Assembly (NCBI RefSeq): GCF_022808175.1
Contig: NZ_JALGBX010000007.1
Coordinates: forward strand, 248,001-312,000
Reading direction: 5' to 3'
Length of the DNA stretch: 64,000 bases
Source of the DNA: Streptomyces sp. AP-93
GTDB taxonomy: Bacteria > Actinomycetota > Actinomycetes > Streptomycetales > Streptomycetaceae
Shown here piece after piece: positions 35,109 through 43,591 of this stretch (position 1 is its first letter; each line of letters opens with the position of its first letter). A program made the position numbers and the translations under genes. The notes beneath the pieces were generated by a model that made no database searches, was not told the DNA's origin, and worked only from the letters and a program-made list of their open reading frames with translations.

Positions 35109-37252
35109 GCGAGCCGGCGTCCGAACAGGTGCTGCGCGTCGACGCGTACCCGACCCACGAGGTGGGCGGGTACCGCGTCCGCGCCGGCAAACCGTTCCCC
35201 TTCGGGGCCAACGTGGTCCCCGGCGGGGTCAGCTTCTCCGTCTTCTCCGACCAGGCCACCTCCATGACCCTGGTCATCTACAAGCGCGGAGAGCCCGAGC
35301 CGATGGCCGAGCTGGAGTTCCCCCAGGAATTCCGCACCGGCAGCGTCTTCGCCATGACGGTCTTCGGCCTCGACCACGAGAACATCGAGTACGGGTACCG
35401 GGCCGACGGACCCTACGACCCCGTCACCGGCCACCGCTTCGACGCCCGCCAGGTGCTCTCCGACCCGTACGCCCGGCTGATCGCCGGCCGCGACGTGTGG
35501 GGCGTGGAGCCGGACCGCAGCCGCGGCTACCAGTACCGCTCCCGCGTCTGCCTCCAGGACTTCGACTGGGGCGACGACACCCCGCTGGGCATCCCCGCCG
35601 AGGACCTCGTCGTGTACGAGACCCACGTGCGCGGCTTCACCCGGCACCCCTCCTCGCAGGTCACCGCCCCCGGCACCTTCGCGGGGCTGCGGGAGAAGAT
35701 CCCGTACCTGAAGGAGCTCGGGATCAACTGCATCGAGCTGCTGCCGGTGTTCGAGTTCGACGAGAGCGACAACCCGCGCACCAACCCGGAGACGGGCGAG
35801 CAGCTCTTCGACTACTGGGGCTACAACACCGTCTCCTTCTTCGCCCCCAAGGCCGGCTACGCGGCCACCGGACGCTACGGCATGCAGGGCGACGAGTTCC
35901 GCACCCTGATCAGGGACCTGCACGCGGCCGGCATCGAGGTCATCCTCGACGTCGTCTTCAACCACACCGCCGAGGGCAACGAGCAGGGCCCCACCATCTC
36001 CTTCAAGGGGCTCGACAACGCCACGTACTACATGCTCACGCCCGAGGGGTACTACTTCAACTTCAGCGGCACCGGCAACACCGTCAACTGCAACCACCCC
36101 GTCGTGCGCAACTTCGTGCTCGACTGCCTGCGCCACTGGGTCGCCGACTACCACATCGACGGCTTCCGCTTCGACCTCGCGGCCATCCTCGGCCGCTCCC
36201 CGGACGGCACCCCGCTGCCCAACCCGCCGCTGCTGGAACTGCTCGCCTACGACCCGGTGCTGCGGCACACCAAGCTCATCGCCGAGGCCTGGGACGCCGG
36301 CGGCCTCTACGAGGTCGGCAACTTCCCGGCGTACGGTCGCTGGGCGGAGTGGAACGGCAAGTACCGCGACACCGTGCGCAGCTTCCTCAAGGGTGACCCC
36401 GGGGTCACCGGGGAGCTCGCGACCCGGCTCGCCGGCTCGCCCGACCTCTACTCCAGCCGCGGGACCTCGGCATCGGTCAACTTCCTGACCGCGCACGACG
36501 GTTTCAGCCTGGCCGACCTGGTCTCCTACAACGACAAGCACAACGAGGCCAACGGCGAGGGCAACAACGACGGCGGCAACGAAAACGCCAGCTGGAACTG
36601 CGGAGCCGAGGGACCGACCGACGATCCCGAGGTGGCCGCGCTGCGGCTGCGCCAGATGAAGAACGCCCTGGCCATCCTCCTCACCAGCCAGGGCATCCCG
36701 ATGCTGCTGTCCGGCGACGAGGTGGCGCGCACCCAGCAGGGCAACAACAACACGTACTGCCAGGACAACGAACTGTCCTGGTTCGACTGGAGCCAGGTCG
36801 ACGAGAACTCCGAACTGCTCCGCTTCACGCGGGAGATGATCGCCTTCCGCAAGCACCACCGCGAACTGCGCTCCACCTCCCACCCCACCGGTCAGCTCCG
36901 TGACAGCCTCGGGCTGCCCGACATCAGCTGGCACGGGGAGCGGGCCTGGCAGCCCGACTGGTCGCCGGAGAGCCGGCTGCTGGCGGTCGCCCGCTGCGGC
37001 ACCGGTGACGACGACGTGGTGTACGCGGCCATGAACTCCCACTGGGAAGCGCACGACCTGGAACTGCCCGCCCTCCCGGGCGGCCGCAGCTGGCACCTGT
37101 TCGCGGACACCGGGGCCGAGGCCCCGCACGACATCCGCACCCCCGGCGCCGAACTCGAACTGGAGAACGCCGGCAAGTACCTGATCGGTCCGCGCTCGGT
37201 CGTGATCCTGGTCGGCCGCACGCCCGACGCCGAGCTCCAGCCCGCGCTCTAG
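35105..37252 (+). CDS. glgX: Glycogen debranching enzyme (GlgX/TreX type)
   Basis: Hydrolyses alpha-1,6 branches of glycogen or limit dextrins. The 715-residue GH13 protein has an N-terminal CBM48 (PFPFGANVVPGGVSFSVFS) and the barrel regions 'DVVFNHTAEG', 'GFRFDLAAILG' (nucleophile Asp), 'LIAEAWDAGG' (acid/base Glu), and 'TAHDGFSLADLVSYN' (transition-state Asp). The neighbours are STAS and partner-switch genes rather than glg genes, so it may supply sugar for a stress response or storage turnover (inference). Confidence 0.93.
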   Translation: MSEPASEQVLRVDAYPTHEVGGYRVRAGKPFPFGANVVPGGVSFSVFSDQATSMTLVIYKRGEPEPMAELEFPQEFRTGSVFAMTVFGLDHENIEYGYRADGPYDPVTGHRFDARQVLSDPYARLIAGRDVWGVEPDRSRGYQYRSRVCLQDFDWGDDTPLGIPAEDLVVYETHVRGFTRHPSSQVTAPGTFAGLREKIPYLKELGINCIELLPVFEFDESDNPRTNPETGEQLFDYWGYNTVSFFAPKAGYAATGRYGMQGDEFRTLIRDLHAAGIEVILDVVFNHTAEGNEQGPTISFKGLDNATYYMLTPEGYYFNFSGTGNTVNCNHPVVRNFVLDCLRHWVADYHIDGFRFDLAAILGRSPDGTPLPNPPLLELLAYDPVLRHTKLIAEAWDAGGLYEVGNFPAYGRWAEWNGKYRDTVRSFLKGDPGVTGELATRLAGSPDLYSSRGTSASVNFLTAHDGFSLADLVSYNDKHNEANGEGNNDGGNENASWNCGAEGPTDDPEVAALRLRQMKNALAILLTSQGIPMLLSGDEVARTQQGNNNTYCQDNELSWFDWSQVDENSELLRFTREMIAFRKHHRELRSTSHPTGQLRDSLGLPDISWHGERAWQPDWSPESRLLAVARCGTGDDDVVYAAMNSHWEAHDLELPALPGGRSWHLFADTGAEAPHDIRTPGAELELENAGKYLIGPRSVVILVGRTPDAELQPAL

Positions 37253-37288
37253 CCCACGCTCCAGCCCACGCACCGAAGGAGACCTGAC

Positions 37289-37600
37289 ATGCCGCTTTCC
37301 GTGTCCCTGAGCATCGAGGGCGACACCACCGTGATCGAGCTGGAAGGCGAACTGGACGCCAAGACCGCGCCGGACTTCCACCAGACCATCGAGAAGGCCG
37401 CCGGCCACGGCACCAGCACCGTCGAGATCCGCATGGCCGGGGTCGGCTACATGGCCAGCGCCGGACTGCGCTCCCTGGTCTTCGCCCAGCAGAAGGTGGG
37501 GGAGCACGTCACCATCAAGGTGGTCGGCGCCATCGAGCCCGTGTCCCGGACCATCCGGACGGCCGGGCTCGACCGCAGCATCGTGCTCTGCGACGACTGA
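37289..37600 (+). CDS. STAS anti-sigma-factor antagonist (second)
   Basis: 103 residues, RsbV-like, with the site 'YMASAGLRSLVF' (Ser57). Sequence differs clearly from the first STAS protein, so the two probably answer to different partners or inputs. RBS GAAGGAG precedes ATG 37289. The HATPase gene follows by 5 bp, the typical RsbV-RsbW order. Confidence 0.92.
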   Translation: MPLSVSLSIEGDTTVIELEGELDAKTAPDFHQTIEKAAGHGTSTVEIRMAGVGYMASAGLRSLVFAQQKVGEHVTIKVVGAIEPVSRTIRTAGLDRSIVLCDD

Positions 37601-37605
37601 GTCCG

Positions 37606-38070
37606 ATGGACGAGGCGGTCAAGACGGCGAGGATGTCCGCCGAGATGCACGTGCCCGCCACGCTCGGGGCATTGGATGACATCGCCGCGCTCGTCCTGCG
37701 GCTGGCCGGCCGGGCGGGCCTGGGCAAGGGCGCCTCGTACCGGATCCGGCTGGCCGTGGACGAGCTGGCCACCAACATCGTGATGCACGGGTACCGGGGC
37801 GGCGACGGACGGATCACCGTCCGGGGCCGCTCCGGGCCGGGCCGGGTGCAGATCTCCATAGAGGACCGCGCCCCGGCCTTCGACCCCGTCCAGGGGCGAC
37901 TGCCGCCCGACCCGCAGACCGCTCCCGAGCGGCGCCGGATCGGCGGACTCGGCATCCACCTCGCACTGACCAGCGTGGACGAGTTCGACTACGTACGCAG
38001 GGACGGCCGCAACATCAGCACGCTGACTGTGATGGCTGAGGGGACGGACCCATGCCCTCCACGACCGTGA
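37606..38070 (+). CDS. RsbW-like ATP-binding protein (anti-sigma kinase)
   Basis: A 154-residue HATPase_c domain: N-box 'VDELATNIVMHGYRG' (Glu53, Asn57), G1 'EDRAPAFDP', G2 'GGLGIHLALTSVDEF'. It would phosphorylate the STAS antagonist or bind a sigma factor. Its end overlaps the phosphatase gene by 19 nt. No sigma factor gene is adjacent, so the target is unknown. Confidence 0.9.
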   Translation: MDEAVKTARMSAEMHVPATLGALDDIAALVLRLAGRAGLGKGASYRIRLAVDELATNIVMHGYRGGDGRITVRGRSGPGRVQISIEDRAPAFDPVQGRLPPDPQTAPERRRIGGLGIHLALTSVDEFDYVRRDGRNISTLTVMAEGTDPCPPRP

Positions 38071-39311
38071 TCATCCTCGACGAGTACCCGCCACCGCCCC
38101 TCGAACTCCTCGGAGCACTGGGGGAGATGGGCGCGGAACTCGTCCCGCGCACGCTGGCCGACCTGCTGGCCGGCCCACTGGAGGAGCTGCCCGAAGCGGA
38201 CGTACTGCTCGCCCCGGCCCAGGCCGACGGGGAGTCCGTACGGGCCGTCGTCCGCAGACTGCGCCGCTGGGGCGGCGCCCCCATCGTGGTCGTCTGGACC
38301 GTGACGGAGTTCGCCGCCCTGGAGGAACACGTCCGGATCGGCCACGACTACCTCGTACCCCCCTTCCTGCCCGCCCTCGTCGGGGCCCGGCTGCACAGCT
38401 GCGCGGAGCGCGCCGGACTCGGCCGCACCCTGCGCGAAGCCGACGCCCGCGCCGAACTGATGGGCTACGAGAAGGAGTTGGAGATCGGCCGCGAGATCCA
38501 GGCCGGTTTCCTGCCGGAATCACTGCCGGTCCCCGAGGGCTGGGAGATCGACGTGTGCTTCCGGCCCGCCCGGCAGGTCGCCGGGGACTTCTACGACGTC
38601 TTCGAGCTGTCCCGCGGCCGGCGCCTGGCCTTCGTCGTCGCCGACGTCTGCGACAAGGGGGTCGGAGCCGCGCTCTTCATGGCGCTCATCCGGTCCCTGC
38701 TGCGGCACACCGCCGAGAACAGCGGCCTCCAGCACCTGGTGGCCGCCGGCCGCACCGGCAACAGCCGGCGCATTCCCGTCGTGGGCGCCACGCCGCTGCT
38801 CAACGCGGTCACCGCCACCAACGGCTACCTGACCCGCAACCACCTGCGGCAGGGCTACTTCGCCACCCTCTTCTTCGGGGTGCTCGACCCGCTCACCGGA
38901 TCCCTCGTCTACATCAACGGCGGCCACAACCCGCCGCTGCTGCTGGACGCGGAAGGCGGCGAGCCGCGCACGCTGGAGGTCACCGGCCCCGCCGTCGGGG
39001 TGCTCCCGGACTGTGTGTACACGCTCGGCTACGCCCAGTTGAACCCGGGTGACACGCTCTTCGTGTTCACCGACGGAGTGCCCGAGGCGCGCTGCCCCAG
39101 CGGCAGCTTCCTCGGCGACGAGCGGATGCTGGAGCTGCTGTCCGGCCCCCCGGTCAGCGGCAGGGAGGTGGTCGACCGGATGGACACGGCCGTACGCGAA
39201 CACACCGGAACAGCCGAACAGCACGACGACGTCACCATGCTGGCCCTGCACCGGCCACGTGCGGCGCGGGGGCCGCACGCGGGCGGCGCCGATTGCCAGG
39301 TCGTGGCCTGA
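38052..39311 (+). CDS. PP2C-type (SpoIIE/RsbU) phosphatase with receiver-like N-domain
   Basis: 419 residues: an N-terminal ~120-residue receiver-like region (TTVIILDEYPPPPLELLG ... APIVVVWTV) lacking the canonical phospho-acceptor, a linker helix, then the PP2C domain from about 140 with metal-binding Asp179/Asp182 in 'AGDFYDVFE' and Asp198 in 'VADVCDKGVGAA', and 'TDGVPEAR' further on. It would dephosphorylate the STAS proteins. Genes around it make the full partner-switch set. Confidence 0.9.
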   Translation: MPSTTVIILDEYPPPPLELLGALGEMGAELVPRTLADLLAGPLEELPEADVLLAPAQADGESVRAVVRRLRRWGGAPIVVVWTVTEFAALEEHVRIGHDYLVPPFLPALVGARLHSCAERAGLGRTLREADARAELMGYEKELEIGREIQAGFLPESLPVPEGWEIDVCFRPARQVAGDFYDVFELSRGRRLAFVVADVCDKGVGAALFMALIRSLLRHTAENSGLQHLVAAGRTGNSRRIPVVGATPLLNAVTATNGYLTRNHLRQGYFATLFFGVLDPLTGSLVYINGGHNPPLLLDAEGGEPRTLEVTGPAVGVLPDCVYTLGYAQLNPGDTLFVFTDGVPEARCPSGSFLGDERMLELLSGPPVSGREVVDRMDTAVREHTGTAEQHDDVTMLALHRPRAARGPHAGGADCQVVA

Positions 39312-40066
39312 TGACCCGGACCATCGTGGTGCACTCGTACCGCGGCGGTACCGGAAAGTCCTCGGTACTGGCGAACCTGGCCCTGCTCCTCGCGGGCGAG
39401 GGGCGCCGGGTGGGGGTGATCGACACGGACATCCAGTCGCCCACCCTGGACCTGCTCTTCCGGCTCGGCCCCGGCCCCTCGCTCGCCGACTACCTGCTCG
39501 GCCGGTGCGAGATCGAGGCCGCCGCCCAGGAGGTCGCCACCGGCCGCGGCAGCGGGATCCTGTACGTCGTGCCGGCGCGGACCGGGACGGCGGCCCTGCG
39601 GGAACTCATGACCACCGGCTACGACGTGGGGCTGCTGCCCGAGGGCTTCGACCGGCTGGCCGTGCACCACGCCCTGGACGTCCTGCTGCTCGACACCCAT
39701 GCCGGGCTCAACAACGAGTCGGTCACCGCGATGGCGAGCGCCGACGTACTCCTGATCATGGCCAGGGCCGACCGGATCGACCTCCTCGGCGTCGAGGAGA
39801 CCATCGCCCTGACCGGCCGGCTCGCCTGCCGGCGGACCCTGGTGATGAGCATGGCGCCCGAGGGTATCGACCGGGAGGCCGCCCGGCGGCGGGCCGAGGA
39901 GGTCTACCGCACCCCCCTGGCCGGAATCCTTCCCTATGTTCCGGAAATGGCTGCGCTCTACGGGGAACGCATATTCTCCGAAGCCCATCCCGACCACCCC
40001 CTCGTCGGTGAATTCCGCACCATCATCTCGGCGTTGGACGCACGTGACGAAGTATCGCGTGCCTGA
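39311..40066 (+). CDS. MinD/ParA-like ATPase
   Basis: 251-residue P-loop ATPase with deviant Walker A 'YRGGTGKSSVLANLALLL', Walker A' 'DTDIQSPTLDLLF' and Walker B-like 'DVLLLDTHAGLNNES'. MinD/ParA/CpaE-type ATPases position complexes or couple to signalling. Its place at the end of a partner-switch module is unusual. ATG overlaps the phosphatase TGA by 1 nt. Confidence 0.87.
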   Translation: MTRTIVVHSYRGGTGKSSVLANLALLLAGEGRRVGVIDTDIQSPTLDLLFRLGPGPSLADYLLGRCEIEAAAQEVATGRGSGILYVVPARTGTAALRELMTTGYDVGLLPEGFDRLAVHHALDVLLLDTHAGLNNESVTAMASADVLLIMARADRIDLLGVEETIALTGRLACRRTLVMSMAPEGIDREAARRRAEEVYRTPLAGILPYVPEMAALYGERIFSEAHPDHPLVGEFRTIISALDARDEVSRA

Positions 40067-40078
40067 CGTCTCCCCCTT

Positions 40079-40098
40079 ACGCCCCTAGCGGGGGGCGT
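40079..40098 (+). terminator. Short hairpin after the MinD-like gene
   Basis: ACGCCCC at 40079-40085 pairs with GGGGCGT at 40092-40098. A weak 7-bp stem that could attenuate transcription between the partner-switch module and the downstream enzyme genes. Confidence 0.4.
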
Positions 40099-40140
40099 GT
40101 TGAATCGGCAGCGAATCCAGACAGACCAAGGAGAAGAGTC

Positions 40141-40881
40141 ATGAAGATTCTCGTCGTCATGACGGCCAAGGCCACGCTTCATCTGCTGGACGGGGAACAA
40201 CACCCCTCGGGTTTCTGGGCCGAGGAATTCGCCGTTCCCTACACCCTCTTCAAGAACGCGGGCCACACCGTGGACGTGGCGACGATCGGGGGCCGGACCC
40301 CGACGGTCGACCAGACCAGCATCGACCCCCAGTTCCTCCAGTGGGTCCGCCCCCAGGGCTCCGCGGACACGGACGCCGCCAGCGCCCTGGAGCACAGCCG
40401 GGTCATAGAGAACACCCCGCAGCTGAGAAACCCGATCGCCCTGGAGACCCTCGGCGAGAAGGACGTCGCCGGCTACGACGGCATCTACATCAGCGGCGGC
40501 CACGGGGCCATCGGCGACCTGCCCAAGTCCGACGAGCTCGCGCAGATCCTGCGCTGGGCCATCGCCCAGGACAAGCCCCTGGCCACCGTCTGCCACGGGC
40601 ACACCGCCCTGCTGGCCCTGCGCGACGGCGAGGGCCAGTGGCCCTTCGCGGGTTACCGGATGACCGCCTTCTCGCACAGCGAGGAGCTCGTCACCAACAT
40701 GGCCGGCCGCCTCCCGCTGATCCTGGAGGCCGAACTCACCCGGCTCGGTGCCCGCTACGAGAAGGCCGACGCGATCTGGGACTCGCACGTGGTGGTGGAC
40801 CGCAAGCTCACGACCGGCCAGAACCCCTACTCCTCCAAGGCCCTCGCGGAGACGTTCTTACGTCAGCTCGCGCAGGGCTAG
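40141..40881 (+). CDS. DJ-1/PfpI family protein (third of three)
   Basis: 246 residues of the type 1 glutamine-amidotransferase/Hsp31 class, starting 'KILVVMTAKATLHLLD', with 'GYDGIYISGGHGAIGDLP' and the nucleophile elbow 'ATVCHGHTALLAL'. The C-terminal 'LTTGQNPYSSKALAETFL' is typical of Hsp31-like glyoxalase III/chaperones. RBS AAGGAGAA precedes ATG 40141. It opens the enzyme half that continues with the aldehyde dehydrogenase. Confidence 0.88.
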   Translation: MKILVVMTAKATLHLLDGEQHPSGFWAEEFAVPYTLFKNAGHTVDVATIGGRTPTVDQTSIDPQFLQWVRPQGSADTDAASALEHSRVIENTPQLRNPIALETLGEKDVAGYDGIYISGGHGAIGDLPKSDELAQILRWAIAQDKPLATVCHGHTALLALRDGEGQWPFAGYRMTAFSHSEELVTNMAGRLPLILEAELTRLGARYEKADAIWDSHVVVDRKLTTGQNPYSSKALAETFLRQLAQG

Positions 40882-40928
40882 TCGAAGCCCTGCCCCCTCG
40901 CACCCGAAACCGGAAGGCAGCCACAGCC

Positions 40929-42413
40929 ATGACCAAGCGCGCGCTCAGCGACCAGCCCTTGGCCAACCCCGGGAAACTGTTCATCGGCGGCACCTGGGTC
41001 CCCGCCCGGGACGGCCGTACCGAACCGGACATCAGCCCCGTGGACGGCCAGGAGATCGTGCCGGTGGCCCAGGCGGCCGCCGCCGACGCGGACGCGGCCG
41101 TGGCCGCCGCCCGTACGGCGTACGAGGAAGGTCCCTGGAGCAGACTGTCCGCCCAGGAGCGCGCGCTGCGACTGAACCGGGTCGGGGAGCTCATCGAGCG
41201 CGACCTGGAGGAGATCGCCCTGCTGGAGACGGTGGACATGGGCAAGCCCTTCGCCTTCTCCTCCACGGTCGACGCACCCATGGCCGCCCAGCTCATGCAC
41301 TACTACGCCGGCGCCGTGACCCGGGTGGACGGCTCCTCACGGGCCCCGGCCGGCGGGCAGCTCGCGTACACCCTGCGCGAACCGCTGGGCGTGGTCTGCG
41401 CCATCACCCCGTTCAACTTCCCGCTGCTCCTGTCGATGACGAAGATCGCCCCGGCCCTCGCGGCCGGCAACACGGTGGTCCACAAGCCCTCGCCGGCCAC
41501 CCCGCTCACCGCCCTGAAGATCGCCGAGCTGTTCCAGGAGGCGGAGATCCCGGACGGCGTGCTGAACGTCATCACCGGTCCGGGCGTGGAACTGGGGGAG
41601 ACCCTCACCGGCCACCCCGGCATCGACAAGATCGCCTTCACCGGCTCCACCTCGGTCGGCCAGTCGATCATCCGCAAGGCGGCCGGCACCCTGAAGAAGG
41701 TCACGATGGAGCTCGGCGGCAAGTCCGCCAACATCGTCTTCGCCGACGCCGACCTCGACGCCGCCGAGGAACTCGCCTTCTTCGGCATCTACTACAACAA
41801 GGGCGAGATCTGCACCGCCGGCTCCCGGCTGCTGCTGCACCGCCCGATCCACGACGAGATGGTCGAACGGCTCGTGGCCCGCGCGGCAGCCCTGCTGCCC
41901 GGCGACCCGCGCGACCCGGCCACCCTCTTCGGGCCGCTCGCCCACCGCGGCCAGTTCGACAAGGTCAGGTCGTACATCGAGGTCGGCGAGAAGGAAGGCG
42001 CCGTCCTGCGCACCGGCGGCACTGGCTGGACCCCCGAAGGGGCCTCGTCCGAAGGCCTGTACTTCCTGCCGACCATCTTCACCGGCGTCGACAACGGCAT
42101 GCGGATCGCCCAGGAGGAGATCTTCGGACCCGTCCTGTCGATCATCCCCTTCGACACCGAGGAGGACGCCGTACGCATCGCCAACGACAGCGCGTACGGC
42201 CTCGCCGCCGGCGTCCACACCAAGGACCTGCGGCGCGCCCACCGGGTCGCCTCGCAGATCAAGGCCGGCACGGTCTGGGTCAATTGCTACAACCAGTACG
42301 ACCCCGCCGTGCCCTACGGCGGCTACAAGGCCTCCGGCTACGGGCGCGAGTGCGGCCCCGAGTCCCTGGAGAGCTACACCCAGACCAAGTCGGTCTGGAT
42401 CGGAATGGACTGA
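40929..42413 (+). CDS. Aldehyde dehydrogenase
   Basis: A 494-residue NAD(P)-dependent ALDH superfamily enzyme: 'ITPFNFPLLLSMTKIAPAL' NAD-binding, 'FTGSTSVGQSII', catalytic Glu in 'TMELGGKSANIVF' and Cys in 'NKGEICTAGSRL'. It belongs to the betaine/general aldehyde dehydrogenase group and oxidises an aldehyde to the acid. In this cluster it could act on the product of the GMC oxidase or ThDP lyase; that is inference. Confidence 0.93.
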   Translation: MTKRALSDQPLANPGKLFIGGTWVPARDGRTEPDISPVDGQEIVPVAQAAAADADAAVAAARTAYEEGPWSRLSAQERALRLNRVGELIERDLEEIALLETVDMGKPFAFSSTVDAPMAAQLMHYYAGAVTRVDGSSRAPAGGQLAYTLREPLGVVCAITPFNFPLLLSMTKIAPALAAGNTVVHKPSPATPLTALKIAELFQEAEIPDGVLNVITGPGVELGETLTGHPGIDKIAFTGSTSVGQSIIRKAAGTLKKVTMELGGKSANIVFADADLDAAEELAFFGIYYNKGEICTAGSRLLLHRPIHDEMVERLVARAAALLPGDPRDPATLFGPLAHRGQFDKVRSYIEVGEKEGAVLRTGGTGWTPEGASSEGLYFLPTIFTGVDNGMRIAQEEIFGPVLSIIPFDTEEDAVRIANDSAYGLAAGVHTKDLRRAHRVASQIKAGTVWVNCYNQYDPAVPYGGYKASGYGRECGPESLESYTQTKSVWIGMD

Positions 42414-42450
42414 CGTCCCCGCTCGCACTGAGACCACCTGAGGAGCCCCC

Positions 42451-43065
42451 ATGCGGATCGGCATCATCGGCACAGGCCGGATCGGATCGACCCTGGCCAG
42501 GATCCTCGTGGCGGCGGACCACCAGGTCGTGCTCGCCAACGCCCGGGGCCCGCGGAGCCTCGCGGCCCTGCTGACCGAACTGGGCCCCGCGGCCTCGGCG
42601 GCGCACCCCGCCGAGGCCGCGGCCCGGTCCGAAGTCCTCGTCCTGATGGTGCCGTTCGACGGCGTCCAGGGACTGCTGGCGCAGGACGCCGTACGGGACA
42701 CCGTGCTGGTGGACGCCACCAACGCGTTCAACGGCCCCGGCAACGCCCGCGATCTCGGCGGCCGGGGCTCCAGCGAACTCGTCGCCGAATGGTATCCGGG
42801 GACCCGGATCGTCAAATCCCTGAACACCATGCATTTCGAGACGCTCGCCGTCGCCGGAACCGCTTCCGGGCCGCGTCTGGCCCATTTCACGGCGGGCGAC
42901 GACGGGAAAGCCAAAGAAATAGTCGCGGGAATCATCACGGATCTCGGATTCGCTCCCGTGGACACCGGTCCGCTGCACTCCGGAGGAATTCTCCAGCAGC
43001 CCGGCGGACCCCTCTTCAACCGGCCGCTCACGGAAGCGCAGGCGCTGGCATGGACCTCTCACTGA
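42451..43065 (+). CDS. NADPH-dependent F420-oxidoreductase-like protein
   Basis: 204-residue Rossmann protein with 'MRIGIIGTGRIGSTLARIL', 'ANARGPRSLAALL' and 'VLVLMVPFDGVQGLL', resembling the Npd-type F420:NADP+ oxidoreductase and pyrroline-carboxylate-reductase-like N-domain. F420 use is likely in Streptomyces but not proven by this sequence alone. Its 3' end overlaps the next gene by 16 nt. Confidence 0.82.
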   Translation: MRIGIIGTGRIGSTLARILVAADHQVVLANARGPRSLAALLTELGPAASAAHPAEAAARSEVLVLMVPFDGVQGLLAQDAVRDTVLVDATNAFNGPGNARDLGGRGSSELVAEWYPGTRIVKSLNTMHFETLAVAGTASGPRLAHFTAGDDGKAKEIVAGIITDLGFAPVDTGPLHSGGILQQPGGPLFNRPLTEAQALAWTSH

Positions 43066-43586
43066 ACGTCAACGGAAGACCCGAGCAGTTCGCGGCGCAG
43101 CCGAACGAACTGCTCGTGGAACGGCTCCGCGACGGCCTCGGACTGACCGGTACCAAGGTCGGCTGCGACACCGGACAGTGCGGAACCTGCGTCGTCCAGC
43201 TCGACGGCCGCTCCGTCAAGAGCTGCCTGATCCTCACCGCGGCAGCCGCCGGCTCCGCGGTGACCACCATCGAGGGGGTCACCACCCCCGGCGGTGAACT
43301 CAGCGTCCTCCAGGAGGCCTTGCGCCAGGAACACGGCACCCAGTGCGGCTTCTGCACCCCCGGGATGGTCATGGCCCTGGGCGAACTGGTCGACTCTGTG
43401 CTCAACAACGAGGCCGCTGACCGCGAGGCACCCACCGAGCCCGAGATCCGCGAATGGCTCACCGGCAACCTGTGCCGCTGCACGGGCTACCACAGCGTCG
43501 TACGGGGAGTGCAGCGCGCCTGCTCCGCGGCCCGCGCGCAGGTGCCCGTGGAGCAGGCCGCCGCCGCGTCCGGACAGGAGGGGTGA
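43050..43586 (+). CDS. Mo hydroxylase [2Fe-2S] subunit (CoxS/XdhC-operon type)
   Basis: 178-residue small subunit with two [2Fe-2S] clusters: plant-type 'CDTGQCGTCVVQ' then Cys in 'RSVKSCLIL', and the C-terminal 'QCGFCTPGMVMAL' and 'LCRCTGYHSV'. ATG 43050 overlaps the preceding gene by 16 nt. It passes electrons from the Mo centre to FAD. The three subunit genes S, L, M lie in succession. Confidence 0.94.
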   Translation: MDLSLNVNGRPEQFAAQPNELLVERLRDGLGLTGTKVGCDTGQCGTCVVQLDGRSVKSCLILTAAAAGSAVTTIEGVTTPGGELSVLQEALRQEHGTQCGFCTPGMVMALGELVDSVLNNEAADREAPTEPEIREWLTGNLCRCTGYHSVVRGVQRACSAARAQVPVEQAAAASGQEG

Positions 43587-43591
43587 GGGAG

